Below, piece after piece: positions 1 through 8,804 of a stretch of 30,671 nt of DNA. Each line of letters begins with the position of its first letter. Position 1 is the first letter of the stretch. The position numbers were made by a program, and so were the translations under genes. This DNA comes from VBAS01 sp035318985 (GTDB lineage Bacteria; Bacteroidota; Bacteroidia; Chitinophagales; Chitinophagaceae), in assembly GCA_035318985.1 (NCBI GenBank), contig DATHDP010000150.1, forward strand, positions 1 to 30,671. The letters are read 5' to 3'. The notes beneath the pieces are model-generated. The model was not told where the DNA came from. It worked only from the letters and a program-made list of their open reading frames with translations, and made no database searches.

Positions 1-309
1 TGCAGCCTCCGCCATAATTTTTGCTTCTGCAATTTCTTTCTCCGGAGAGAAATGTGCCCAGAAAAATGTTACACAAAAAGCGCCATAAGCACCATTCATT
101 ACTCTCTGAACATCTTCTGCATTATCAATATCAGCAACAACAATCTCAGCCCCCATTGCTTCAAGGTTAGTTGCATGTTCTGAGTCCGGGTCACGTGTAA
201 CGGCACGAACTGCGAACTCGCTGTGTTTATCATGAAGAATTGCACGGACCAATCCGCCGCCTTGTGCGCCGGTAGCGCCGAATACTGTTATTATTTTCTT
301 TTGTGACAT
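1..309 (-). CDS. NmrA-like NAD(P)-binding family protein, 3' end cut by the window edge
   Basis: The translation begins MSQKKIITVFGATGAQGGG and runs 103 codons to the window edge, so only the N-terminal Rossmann part is present. The glycine-rich loop GATGAQGGG (residues 11-19) matches the GxxGxxG dinucleotide-binding motif of the NmrA/atypical short-chain dehydrogenase family. It is followed by a strand ending in RAVTRD, as expected for the NADP-phosphate-contacting region. Family members are NAD(P)-sensing regulators or quinone and flavonoid reductases; the substrate here cannot be inferred. The ATG at 309 is the obvious start because it directly precedes the first beta strand. It lies downstream of the endonuclease III gene on the same strand, but a strong palindrome separates them. 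Confidence 0.8.
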   Translation of the reverse strand, partial: MSQKKIITVFGATGAQGGGLVRAILHDKHSEFAVRAVTRDPDSEHATNLEAMGAEIVVADIDNAEDVQRVMNGAYGAFCVTFFWAHFSPEKEIAEAKIMAEAA

Positions 310-362
310 ACAATAATATTTTAAGGCAATATATGGGACAATCATCAATAAGCTCTTGACCT

Positions 363-387
363 ATGATTGTTTTTCAAAAACAATCAT
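363..387 (-). terminator. Perfect 12-1-12 palindrome after the endonuclease III stop, probable terminator
   Basis: Arms ATGATTGTTTTT and AAAAACAATCAT are exactly complementary around a single C at 375. The hairpin begins one base past the TGA of the endonuclease III gene (389-391). Its closing base pairs are A-T, so the folded loop would be about five bases. It lacks a clean downstream U-run, so it may act mainly as a 3'-end-stabilising hairpin. Confidence 0.55.
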
Positions 388-388
388 C

Positions 389-1033
389 TCAGCTATTTGT
401 TCTGTAATACTCACAAACTGTATTCATCAAACAGATCTCACATTTGGGTTGAGGCCGGCATATTTCCCTACCGAGAAATGACATTGCCATTCCCGCATCC
501 CAGTCTTTTTGGGGAAGTATTTCTTTTATCTGCTTTTCAATTTTTTTGGGGTCTGTTCCCGTTGCTATTCCAAGTCGTGGAGCTACACGTACAACATGTA
601 AATCAACGATCACACCTTCGGCTGGTTTACCAGCCTCCCGTAAAATAACATTCGCCGATTTACTTCCAATACCTTTTAATGAAGTAAGACCTTCATGGGT
701 CATTGGAATATTTTTATCTTCTTTTACTGTCTTTGCAATTTCAGTTAACCATTTCGCTTTATTACCAAAGTTTCTCACTTTACTTATAAATGGAAATAAT
801 GTTTCTTCAGTAGCCTTTGATAACGCTTTCATGTCCGGATACGCTTCAAATAATTTTGGAGCTATAGTATTAATATTTCTATCAGAATCCTGCGCTGATA
901 AAACAACCATTACTAATAATTGATAAATATTCTTGTAATCTAACGGATGCTTTGTGCTCTTATATTTTTTGAGCAACGGCTGTATGGCTTTTGGCCAATC
1001 GGTCTTTGATGGCATAACATATTTTTCAACCAT
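389..1033 (-). CDS. nth: Endonuclease III-like DNA glycosylase/AP lyase
   Basis: This is a base-excision-repair glycosylase of the HhH-GPD superfamily that removes oxidised pyrimidines and cleaves the abasic site. The helix-hairpin-helix LKGIGSKSANVIL contains the catalytic lysine, and VDLHVVRV contains the catalytic aspartate (K125 and D144 counted from the chosen start). The C-terminal tail carries four cysteines that should bind a 4Fe-4S cluster, but their spacing is C-x5-C-x2-C-x5-C, against x6-x2-x5 in E. coli Nth. The frame stays open to a GTG at 1069, but those extra residues (MLPCCIYFYC) look unlike the family. I chose the ATG at 1033; the ATG at 1015 is equally possible. Length (215 aa) is normal. 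No operon partner is evident. Confidence 0.88.
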   Translation of the reverse strand: MVEKYVMPSKTDWPKAIQPLLKKYKSTKHPLDYKNIYQLLVMVVLSAQDSDRNINTIAPKLFEAYPDMKALSKATEETLFPFISKVRNFGNKAKWLTEIAKTVKEDKNIPMTHEGLTSLKGIGSKSANVILREAGKPAEGVIVDLHVVRVAPRLGIATGTDPKKIEKQIKEILPQKDWDAGMAMSFLGREICRPQPKCEICLMNTVCEYYRTNS

Positions 1034-1181
1034 GAATCTACAATAAAAATAAATGCAACAAGGGAGCACTTATAATATCATCAATTTATTTTTAACATTT
1101 GGCTGCCGCATATAAGGAAAATATTGCCGTTGTTAAATTTTACATTTTTTCTGCTTTCAATAATATGTATAATTGGTAGCC

Positions 1182-3845
1182 ATGAGCAAAACCAACCTTC
1201 TCCTTATCCTCTCGCTTTTTGTATTTGTTACTACGAAAGCCCAACTGGGTGATACTGTTATTGCAAAAAAGAAATATTTTACACAAAGATTTAATGGAGA
1301 AATAACATTAGATGGAATTTTAAAAGAAGAAGCATGGAATGGTGTTGAGTGGGGCGGTGATTTTATACAACGGCAGCCAAATGAAGGAAAGCCTCCATCG
1401 CAAGAAACAAGTTTCAAGATCCTTTACGACGATAAATATCTCTATATCGGTTATCGCTGCCACGACCTTGCTCCTGATTCAATCGTAAGCAGAATGGGAC
1501 GCCGGGATGAATTTCCCGGTGATTGGGTGGAAATTAATATTGACAGTTATCATGATCTGCGTACTGCATTCTCATTTACATTATCGGTGTCCGGAGTGAG
1601 AAGTGAAGAATTTATTTCAGAGAATGGCAATAATTGGGACGCTAGCTGGAACCCCATATGGTTTGCAAAAACTCACAAAGATGACAAAGGATGGAGTGGA
1701 GAAGTAAAAATTCCTTTAAGTCAGCTACGCTATGGCAATGACCAGGAAAAAGTTTGGGGGTTCCAGATAACAAGACGTTTGTTTCGAAAAGAAGAACGTT
1801 CTAACTGGCAATACATTCCGCAAAGCGCAGGAGTATGGGTCAGTGCTTTTGGTGAATTACATGGATTAAAAGATATTCCTATGCACCGCCAAGTAGAAAT
1901 TGCACCCTATGTAGTTGCACAAGCCGAAAAATATACAAAAGAAGAGGGCAACCCATTTGCACAAGGCTTTGATGGAAAATTAGCAGTCGGTGTTGATGGT
2001 AAGGTTGCCGTAACAAATGACCTGATACTTGACTTTACAGTCAATCCTGATTTTGGACAAGTTGAAGCTGATCCTTCGCAAGTCCGCATCGATGGTTATC
2101 AAAACTTTTTTGAAGAACGAAGACCATTCTTTATAGAAAGCAGGAATATTTTTAATTACCAGCTTACCGGTTCGCAGGCAGGCGGTGATTATGATGCTGA
2201 CCTGCTTTTTTATTCAAGACGTATTGGAAGCTCACCACATGGATATCCTGCTACTACAACCGGTGAATATGTAAAAATGCCTTTGAACACTACTATCCTG
2301 GGTGCCGCAAAATTTAGCGGCAAAACAAAAAAAGGATTTAGTGTCGGTATTCTTGAAAGTGTTACCGAAAGGGAAATGGCAACTATTGATAATAACGGAC
2401 AGAAAAGAGAAGAAATGGTAGAGCCACTCACAAATTATTTTGTGACAAGACTTCAAAAAGATATTGACGGCGGCAATACAGTATTGGGAGGCATCATCAC
2501 TGCTGTTAACAGGGAACAGGGATTAAGTGATTTCCTGCATCGTAGTGCATATTCGGGTGGCCTTGATTTTTTACACTTTTGGAAAAAGAGAACATGGTAT
2601 TTTAAAGGCAATGTTATTTTCAGTAATATGAATGGAACAAAAGAGGCTCTGTTAAATACTCAAACTAATTTTGAACATCTTTTTCAGCGGCCCAATGCTC
2701 CGGAAGTGGAAGTAGATTCGAGCAGAACAGAGTTAACCGGCACCGGCGGCACATTTAGTCTTGGTAAAAGCGGCGGTAAACAGGGTAAGCACGGTGAAGT
2801 ATTTAGGTTTGAATCAGGCGTCACTCTTCGTTCTCCGGGACTGGAGTTGAATGACATCGGTTTCTTACTTGCATCCAATGAGATCAATCATTTTACATGG
2901 GCCGGTGTACAATGGCAACGACCATTTTCAATTTTCCGTTTTGCAATGATAAATTATAATCATTGGTTCAGGTGGGATTATAGCGGGCAGTTTCTTTATA
3001 GTGCATTTAATTATAATGCACATGCTATTTTTAAAAATAATTGGCAAGCGGGAACAGGAACAACCTGGAACAATTATGAAGTTTCAAATAATGCGTTACG
3101 CGGAGGTCCTTCTTTGCGTCGTCCTGCAGGAATAGGACCATGGGGTTATATAAGAACTGACTCTAGAAAAAAAGTAGCTTTTAATCTCAACATGAATTAT
3201 TTCTGGGGTTTTGAAAACACCGTAAAAGGTGGGGACTTTAGCCTGGGCATCACCTACCAACCAATTAATTCATTAAACATTAGCCTGAGCGGAAATTACT
3301 CTACTTATTGGCGCAGGCAGGATCAGTTTGTAACCAGCATTAATTACAACAACATGACCAGGACAATTGTAAGTGAAGTGGATCAAAAAACGCTTCGCTT
3401 TGTACTAAGAGTTAACTATAATATTACACCAGATCTAACAGTTCAGTATTACGGACAACCATATATCACTCGTCCTCTTTATACCAGTTTTGGTTATGTT
3501 ACAAATTCTTTGGCAAAACATTACGATGACAGGTTTCATGTGTTTACTTCGAATGAGATCAGTGGCAGTAATGGAGAATATTTTGTAGACGAGAACGGTG
3601 ATGGTGTGCCTGACTATAGTTTTGCTAATCCCGATTTTAATTTTGTACAATTCAGATCCAATCTTGTTCTGCGTTGGGAATACAAACCCGGTTCAGAATT
3701 CTATGTTGTTTGGTCAAGAGGCAATACACCGGATGCATTCGGAGATACTGACACGCCACTGGGCCAAAGCTTATATTCAAATGCTTTTGCGGAGCATGCA
3801 AGAAATATTTTCCTGATCAAACTTACATATAGATTCCTGAGATGA
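1182..3845 (+). CDS. DUF5916 outer-membrane protein with N-terminal CBM9-like domain
   Basis: The protein has 887 residues. A Sec signal peptide (MSKTNLLLILSLFVFVTTKA, then Q) leads into a domain around residues 30-220 resembling carbohydrate-binding family 9 (for example EITLDGILKEEAWNG and YDDKYLYIGYRCHD). The remaining two-thirds carries the DUF5916 signature region (DFTVNPDFGQVEADPSQVR; FFEERRPFFIE) and then many amphipathic strands rich in Tyr, Trp and Asn, ending in KLTYRFLR, as in an outer-membrane beta barrel. The family is common in Bacteroidota and its biochemical role is not established. The reading frame extends to a TTG at 1173, but the ATG at 1182 gives a clean signal peptide. 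It is transcribed divergently from endonuclease III. Confidence 0.85.
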   Translation: MSKTNLLLILSLFVFVTTKAQLGDTVIAKKKYFTQRFNGEITLDGILKEEAWNGVEWGGDFIQRQPNEGKPPSQETSFKILYDDKYLYIGYRCHDLAPDSIVSRMGRRDEFPGDWVEINIDSYHDLRTAFSFTLSVSGVRSEEFISENGNNWDASWNPIWFAKTHKDDKGWSGEVKIPLSQLRYGNDQEKVWGFQITRRLFRKEERSNWQYIPQSAGVWVSAFGELHGLKDIPMHRQVEIAPYVVAQAEKYTKEEGNPFAQGFDGKLAVGVDGKVAVTNDLILDFTVNPDFGQVEADPSQVRIDGYQNFFEERRPFFIESRNIFNYQLTGSQAGGDYDADLLFYSRRIGSSPHGYPATTTGEYVKMPLNTTILGAAKFSGKTKKGFSVGILESVTEREMATIDNNGQKREEMVEPLTNYFVTRLQKDIDGGNTVLGGIITAVNREQGLSDFLHRSAYSGGLDFLHFWKKRTWYFKGNVIFSNMNGTKEALLNTQTNFEHLFQRPNAPEVEVDSSRTELTGTGGTFSLGKSGGKQGKHGEVFRFESGVTLRSPGLELNDIGFLLASNEINHFTWAGVQWQRPFSIFRFAMINYNHWFRWDYSGQFLYSAFNYNAHAIFKNNWQAGTGTTWNNYEVSNNALRGGPSLRRPAGIGPWGYIRTDSRKKVAFNLNMNYFWGFENTVKGGDFSLGITYQPINSLNISLSGNYSTYWRRQDQFVTSINYNNMTRTIVSEVDQKTLRFVLRVNYNITPDLTVQYYGQPYITRPLYTSFGYVTNSLAKHYDDRFHVFTSNEISGSNGEYFVDENGDGVPDYSFANPDFNFVQFRSNLVLRWEYKPGSEFYVVWSRGNTPDAFGDTDTPLGQSLYSNAFAEHARNIFLIKLTYRFLR

Positions 3846-3965
3846 TCAATTCATGTCTTATCAAACATAAAATTTACGGTGAACCGTTTCAATCATCAAT
3901 AAGGCAAAATTTTTGCAGAATTTTATTGCCGTAAAAGAATGGCAGACGGTCAAATTGAATTACTT

Positions 3966-3973
3966 TATTTTTG
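3966..3973 (+). promoter_or_regulatory. Candidate Bacteroidota -7 element upstream of the cyclase gene
   Basis: TATTTTTG matches the primary-sigma consensus TAnnTTTG and lies 30 bases before the ATG at 4004. The nearest upstream TTG (3955-3957) is too close to be a normal -33 element, so only the -7 half is supported. If real, it excludes the TTG at 3971 as the translation start. Confidence 0.35.
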
Positions 3974-4003
3974 CTGTTCAGTCAATTTTCATTATTAGAA
4001 AAA

Positions 4004-5980
4004 ATGGAAACACCTTCGATCGATAAGAATTCTCCTGATACACAAATGCGAAAGCTGGTCGCTATCATGTTTGCAGACATGACAGGCTTTACGGCAATGA
4101 TGCAGGAAGATGAAGCGAAGGCAAAGATCTTACGGAACAGGCAGCAGCAAACATTAGAAACTCTTATTCCTTCATATAATGGAACAATCGTCCAGTTTTT
4201 TGGCGATGGGACATTAAGCATTTTCGACAGCGCCATTGATGCAGTAAAATGCGGAATTGAAATTCAAAAAGAATTACAAAAAGAACCCAAAGTAAAACTG
4301 AGGATCGGCATTAATTCCGGCGATGTCGTATACGATACAAAAGGTTTGTATGGCGATTGTGTAAATGTTGCTTCACGAATTGAATCGATCGCAGTTCCCG
4401 GTGCAATTCTTATCTCCGATAAAGTTTTTGATGAAGTAAAAAATCAAAAGGAAATAAAAACAATCCCTCTTGGAAAATTTATTTTGAAGAATGTGAAGAT
4501 GCCGGTTACAGTTCACGCCGTAGCGAATGAAGGATTAGTTACTCCAACATCAGCACAAATAGGAATAAAAGCAGGTAGCGATAAAAGTATTGCGGTACTT
4601 CCATTTGTAAATATGAGTGCAGATCCTGAAAATGAATATTTCAGTGACGGCATTTCAGAAGAGATACTCAATTCATTGACTCATGTTGAAGGAATACAAG
4701 TAACGGCTCGTACATCTTCCTTTTCGTTCAAGGGAAGGAATGAAGATGTGCGGGAGATAGGTAATAAACTCGGTGTCGGGAATATTTTAGAAGGTACAGT
4801 ACGAAAAGCAGGAAAAAAGGTCAGGATAAATGTTCAGCTAATCAACACTGCAGATGGCTATCATGTCTGGTCAGAAACTTATGACAGTGAACTGGAAGAT
4901 ATTTTTGAAATACAGGATCAAATTGCGAGAAAAATTGTGACCAGGTTGAAAGAAAATTTTGCCATTACTGAGAAGAAAGAAAATGTAATAAAGCCACCAA
5001 CAGAAAATCTCGATGCCTACAATTTATATTTAAAGGGGCGTTATTATTGGAATAAGTCAAACCCGGAAGATATACTAAGAGCAATTACAACTTTTGAAGA
5101 AGCAATTAAGCTTGATCCAAATTTTGCATTACCCTATTGCTCTCTCTCCTATTGTTATTCTTTTATGGGATCATCTGGATTAATGCCGCCATCTGAAGCA
5201 TATCCCAAAGCAAAAGATTATACATTAAAAGCGATCGGGCTCGATCCTAACCATGCAGAATCACATTTATCATTGGCAACAATTCAATTCTATCATAATT
5301 GGGATTTTGAAGGAGCTGAAGCATCTTTAAATAAAGCACAGGATCTTGGATTGAACTCTTCTCTTTTTAACCAGGTGCATGGTTGGTTTTTAATTGCAAA
5401 GGGTGATTTTGAAAAAGCAATTGAAAAAATTCAACAAGCTCTTGCTCTCGATCCGCTTTCATTGCCACTTATAAGTACACTTGGAGATGCATATTCCTTT
5501 GCCGGTCGATTTGATGAAGGCCTTGAACAATACAATAAGCTTATTGAAATGGAACCAAACTTCAGAAGAGGATTTGAAGGAAGAGGAATGATCTATCTCG
5601 CAATGGGTGAAAATGAGAAAGCGGTTAAAGATTTTGAGCAATATCACAAACTTGTAGGAAATCCTTTGAAAGGACTAAGTAGTCTTGGACATGCGTATGC
5701 AGCTGCGGGACAGAAGGATAAGGCATTGGAAGTAGAAAAAAAATTAAAATTAAGAGAAGAAAAAGAACCGGGTGTATTGTTGCATATGGATTATGCTTTT
5801 CTATATTCCGGAATGAAACAGTTTGATCTTGCTTTTGAATATCTGAATAAAACTTATGACCAAAGAATGGGAATTGCTTGTCTTGGAATGATCTTCTGCA
5901 TAAGGTATCCAATGCTAAACGAATTAAAATCTGATCCAAGGTTCAAAGAGCTTACTCAAAAAATGGGACTAAAGAAGTAA
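4004..5980 (+). CDS. Class III nucleotide cyclase fused to TolB/FlgO-like domain and TPR repeats
   Basis: The protein has 658 residues and no signal peptide. Residues about 15-165 form a class III cyclase domain: metal-binding aspartates D25 (FADMTGF) and D68 (FFGDG), and transition-state N121 and R125 (VNVASRIES). By eye alignment the two base-selecting positions of adenylyl cyclases are Q64 and G114, not Lys and Asp, so ATP versus GTP preference cannot be read. Residues about 193-320 match the TolB/FlgO-like module often fused to such cyclases (SIAVLPFVNMSADPENEYFS, then DGISEEI). From about 335 to the end there are repeated helical TPR units (for example AITTFEEAIKLDPN, KIQQALALDP), probably for protein contacts. 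The likely role is cyclic-nucleotide signalling in the cytoplasm. The frame opens at a TTG at 3971; the ATG at 4004 starts just before the first conserved strand. Confidence 0.88.
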   Translation: METPSIDKNSPDTQMRKLVAIMFADMTGFTAMMQEDEAKAKILRNRQQQTLETLIPSYNGTIVQFFGDGTLSIFDSAIDAVKCGIEIQKELQKEPKVKLRIGINSGDVVYDTKGLYGDCVNVASRIESIAVPGAILISDKVFDEVKNQKEIKTIPLGKFILKNVKMPVTVHAVANEGLVTPTSAQIGIKAGSDKSIAVLPFVNMSADPENEYFSDGISEEILNSLTHVEGIQVTARTSSFSFKGRNEDVREIGNKLGVGNILEGTVRKAGKKVRINVQLINTADGYHVWSETYDSELEDIFEIQDQIARKIVTRLKENFAITEKKENVIKPPTENLDAYNLYLKGRYYWNKSNPEDILRAITTFEEAIKLDPNFALPYCSLSYCYSFMGSSGLMPPSEAYPKAKDYTLKAIGLDPNHAESHLSLATIQFYHNWDFEGAEASLNKAQDLGLNSSLFNQVHGWFLIAKGDFEKAIEKIQQALALDPLSLPLISTLGDAYSFAGRFDEGLEQYNKLIEMEPNFRRGFEGRGMIYLAMGENEKAVKDFEQYHKLVGNPLKGLSSLGHAYAAAGQKDKALEVEKKLKLREEKEPGVLLHMDYAFLYSGMKQFDLAFEYLNKTYDQRMGIACLGMIFCIRYPMLNELKSDPRFKELTQKMGLKK

Positions 5981-5991
5981 GAATAATTCTC

Positions 5992-6786
5992 TTATTTTTT
6001 CATGCCCATATAATGCTCCCTTTCTTTTTTATTAAAATGCTCAATGGAGTATCGAAGAAGCGTTCTCGGCATCGTTGCAGCATATTTATTTAAAAAAACA
6101 ATTAACTTTTTTTGATCCTTTGATCCGGCAAAACGCAACATCCATCCTGTTGCCTTATGTATCAGATCTTCCTTATCATTAACCAGTATTTCAGCGATCA
6201 TGAAAGTATCGGTCAAATCACCCTGCCTGATAAAATAACAAGTGCTGAGAATGGCTGTGCGTCTTTCCCAAATATTTTTTGAACGGGCTAGCTTATATAA
6301 AACATCATGTGGCTTATCATACAAATAACTTCCAGTCATATATAAACAGCCAAGGTCACAAAGATCCCAGTTATTGACACGATCATGTCGACGCATATAC
6401 AGATCAAAAAAATCTTTCAGTCTTTCTTTAGATATCTTTTTATTTCGTGAGGCCTTGTCCATGATACTTACCGCACCGGCCCTTGCTTCATGTATCGGGC
6501 TCTCAAGTAATTTTTCAATTTCCCCAATAGGCATTTCACCAAATTCTTTTGCTAATGCAAACAGGGTTCCCATTTTCACACCCATAAATTTATCGCCGTG
6601 ACCATAATCACCTTCTCTTGATTTAAAATATCGCTGGATCTTTTTTAATTCATCATCTGATTGATGAGTTTTTAACTGTGCAATAAAATTCTTCGCAGTT
6701 AACTCTTTCTTTAAAATAGAATTGCCCGTCTTTGCTTCGACGGGCTTTGCTATTACAGTTTTTTTTGCTTTGATTGACTTAGCCAT
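5992..6786 (-). CDS. AlkD-like DNA alkylation repair glycosylase
   Basis: This is a HEAT-repeat DNA glycosylase of the DNA_alkylation family, which excises positively charged alkylated bases. Key AlkD residues are recognisable: W140 and D144 in NNWDLCD, an arginine in WERRTAI (175-176) and W215 in ATGWMLRFAG. The first 30 residues are a Lys/Ala-rich basic leader (MAKSIKAKKTVIAK) not needed for the fold. Length (264 aa) is slightly above the family norm because of that leader. It is the last gene of a minus-strand operon, starting five bases after the VOC gene ends. Its 3' end converges on the cyclase gene with 11 bases between. Confidence 0.88.
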   Translation of the reverse strand: MAKSIKAKKTVIAKPVEAKTGNSILKKELTAKNFIAQLKTHQSDDELKKIQRYFKSREGDYGHGDKFMGVKMGTLFALAKEFGEMPIGEIEKLLESPIHEARAGAVSIMDKASRNKKISKERLKDFFDLYMRRHDRVNNWDLCDLGCLYMTGSYLYDKPHDVLYKLARSKNIWERRTAILSTCYFIRQGDLTDTFMIAEILVNDKEDLIHKATGWMLRFAGSKDQKKLIVFLNKYAATMPRTLLRYSIEHFNKKEREHYMGMKK

Positions 6787-6791
6787 GTGTA

Positions 6792-7265
6792 TTATCCGTT
6801 ATACGCTTTTTCCAGGTCAGCGATGATTATTTTCTTCATTCCCATCATTGCCTGCATCGCTCTTCCGGCTTTTGCTTTGTCTTTATCATTCAGCATTTTT
6901 GGCAATATCGGGGGAACGATCTGCCAAGATACCCCAAATTTGTCCTTTAACCAGCCACACATACTTTCCTGTCCTCCATCTGCTGTGAGTTTATTCCAAA
7001 AATGATCTATCTCTTCCTGTGTTTCGCAATTAACATAAAAAGATATAGCCTCGGTAAATTTAAATTGAGGACCTGCATCAAATGCATAGAACATTTGCCC
7101 ATCCAATTCAAATTCGCCGGTCATTACCTGGTTTTCGGGAAATGGGCTGCCTTTACCCCAATAATTAATTTTTTTGATCTTTGAATTTTTAAAAACAGAA
7201 GTATAAAGTTTAATTGCTTCTTCCGCTTTTCCATCGAACCAAAGAAATGGAGTTATCTTTTGCAT
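6792..7265 (-). CDS. VOC superfamily protein, PhnB/3-demethylubiquinone methyltransferase-like
   Basis: The 157-residue protein begins QKITPFLWFDGKAEEAIKLY, the classic opening of the PF06983 group of vicinal-oxygen-chelate proteins, and continues with NYWGKGSPFPENQVMTGEF and the segment FGVSWQIVP near residue 110. Despite the family name these are not shown to be methyltransferases; their substrate is generally unknown. No signal peptide is present, so it is cytoplasmic. It lies 19 bases after the SRPBCC gene and 5 before the glycosylase, as an operon member. Confidence 0.85.
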   Translation of the reverse strand: MQKITPFLWFDGKAEEAIKLYTSVFKNSKIKKINYWGKGSPFPENQVMTGEFELDGQMFYAFDAGPQFKFTEAISFYVNCETQEEIDHFWNKLTADGGQESMCGWLKDKFGVSWQIVPPILPKMLNDKDKAKAGRAMQAMMGMKKIIIADLEKAYNG

Positions 7266-7284
7266 GTTTAAAGGTTTTAAGCGA

Positions 7285-7731
7285 TTAATTTTTTTCAGAA
7301 AGTTCTTTTACTTTTTCTAAGGCCACCGGCCATGTTTTCAAAAAATAATCTTTGAATTCATCGGTACTATCCATATCAATCGCCAGTTTTGTTTTGCCAT
7401 TATTATCGGTTAATCTATAATTTTCCCTGGCGCCTGCCCAGCCCTTTGCACTATCGCTTTCAGTATCTTCTATCCCATCTTTTACCACACCAAGATGTTC
7501 GAACGACATGAATTCATTTTTCTTATTTGAAGCGACTTTGCTAACCATACCTCCTCCGCCATCTGGCCCAAGAAATAACACTTTACTACCCTCTTTCCAG
7601 TTATCAGTTTTCGCATAACATCCTTCGGCGAATGGACTTGTCCATTTTCTATATGACTCATCATTCCACAATACATTCCATACTTTTTCTTTGGGTGCAT
7701 TGATATCAATGGAGAAATTGATCTTTTCCAT
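7285..7731 (-). CDS. SRPBCC/AHSA1-like domain protein
   Basis: The 148-residue protein opens with FSIDINAPKEKVWNVLWN and SYRKWTSPFAEG, the standard start of the START/Bet v1-like AHSA1 family (helix-grip fold with a hydrophobic cavity). A tryptophan-containing C-terminal helix (LKTWPVALEKVKELSEKN) closes the fold. Ligand and role are unknown. It sits between the exported hydrolase (41 bases upstream) and the VOC gene (19 bases downstream) on the same strand. SRPBCC and VOC genes often occur side by side in bacterial stress or detoxification clusters. Confidence 0.85.
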   Translation of the reverse strand: MEKINFSIDINAPKEKVWNVLWNDESYRKWTSPFAEGCYAKTDNWKEGSKVLFLGPDGGGGMVSKVASNKKNEFMSFEHLGVVKDGIEDTESDSAKGWAGARENYRLTDNNGKTKLAIDMDSTDEFKDYFLKTWPVALEKVKELSEKN

Positions 7732-7772
7732 AAATCGTGTTTTAAAGTTGAAAAAAATGTTTATTGTCTTTT

Positions 7773-8645
7773 TTATTTCATAGGAGTATCAAGAAATGGA
7801 GTGATCATTGACACCAGCCAATCTGTTTGCATCATTGCACTTATATGCGATGTGCCGGGAAAAATTGCGAGCTGCGCTTTATGTACAGGACCAAAATCGA
7901 CCATGTAATCACCACCCCGAAGCCTGTACATTTCAACTGCATGTTCAGTTGTTACGCCGTCGCCATCCCCAGCGATAATTAAAGTAGGTGATTTGATACC
8001 CCTGATCTTCGCGGCGGTAAAATCATAAGGAGTAGTTATAAATTTTTTCATCTTACTTATAAACTCTGTCCAGTGTGTTGGATCAGGGGCCAGGCTATCA
8101 TACGCAGTTTTTATAGGAGTGCCTTCAAACATTTGTGGAGTTAGCATTGGTAAAATAGACCTGGTTTGCTGACTCCAGCCTTCATATTTATATACTGAGG
8201 AAGCAATAATTAATTTTCTTACCACCTGCGGATGGCGTATAGCTAATTGCCATGCAACACCGCCTCCCATACTATAACCCAAAACATCTGCGCTGTCGAT
8301 CTTCAGATATTTTAATAATGCATCAATATCATCGGCCATGTTTTCAAATGAAAATGGGCGATCGATATCTGCAGTACGACCATGACCTTGTAACTCTACT
8401 GCGATCACTTGTCTTTTTTTTGATAGCTCAGGGATCAATTGTCCAAAAGCCATATTGATAGTATTAAATGCTCCATGCAGCAAAACAAGCGGTTGTCCTG
8501 TTCCATGAATTTCATAATACATCTTCAACCCATTTACCGGTGCATAGCCGGTCTTTACCTGGCTAAAACTATTTATCACAAGGCAACCAAAAATCATGAT
8601 CAGAGTGGTCGCCTTACCAGCTGTTGAAAGAAATATCTTTTTCAT
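7773..8645 (-). CDS. Exported alpha/beta hydrolase
   Basis: The N-terminal 29 residues form a Sec signal peptide ending SFSQ. The mature part is an alpha/beta-hydrolase fold: oxyanion-hole HGAF (57-60), nucleophile elbow GYSMGG with S125, an acid in GDGDG (D227 or D229) and H267 in PGTSH. All catalytic residues are present, so it is probably active as an esterase or lactonase-like enzyme in the periplasm, but its substrate cannot be read from sequence. It is the first gene of the four-gene minus-strand operon. Confidence 0.88.
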   Translation of the reverse strand: MKKIFLSTAGKATTLIMIFGCLVINSFSQVKTGYAPVNGLKMYYEIHGTGQPLVLLHGAFNTINMAFGQLIPELSKKRQVIAVELQGHGRTADIDRPFSFENMADDIDALLKYLKIDSADVLGYSMGGGVAWQLAIRHPQVVRKLIIASSVYKYEGWSQQTRSILPMLTPQMFEGTPIKTAYDSLAPDPTHWTEFISKMKKFITTPYDFTAAKIRGIKSPTLIIAGDGDGVTTEHAVEMYRLRGGDYMVDFGPVHKAQLAIFPGTSHISAMMQTDWLVSMITPFLDTPMK

Positions 8646-8772
8646 AAAAAATATTTTTATCTATAATTAATTACTGGTATAAAGATGAGATGAAAAAAAT
8701 TGAATAGAGGGGTGGAAAAGCGACTGTTTAATGGGGTATTTCCGACAATCTCCCACAAGTTTGACCCTTGGT

Positions 8773-8804
8773 TAATATTAAGCATAGGGATGCTTTAAAT
8801 ATTA
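8773..8804 (-). terminator. Long hairpin overlapping the stop codon of the coiled-coil gene
   Basis: TAATATT-AAGCAT pairs with ATGCTT-(TA)-AATATTA around the loop AGGG, giving 13 base pairs with a two-base bulge. The right arm includes the stop codon at 8802-8804. No U-run follows on the minus strand, so it may be a stabilising hairpin more than a classical terminator. Confidence 0.4.

Noticed and set aside
546..923. A 125-codon plus-strand frame opposite endonuclease III
   Set aside because: It is antisense to a strongly supported gene and shows no recognisable family or signal.
3873..3935. Nested inverted repeats (TTTACGG with CCGTAAA, and GGCAA with TTGCC) upstream of the cyclase gene, resembling a structured RNA
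   Set aside because: The two outer pairings share bases and cannot both form, and arms of 5-7 bases in AT-rich DNA are expected by chance. No riboswitch core motif is visible.
7482..7709. A 75-codon frame within the SRPBCC gene in another frame
   Set aside because: It overlaps the conserved SRPBCC sequence completely and has no independent support.
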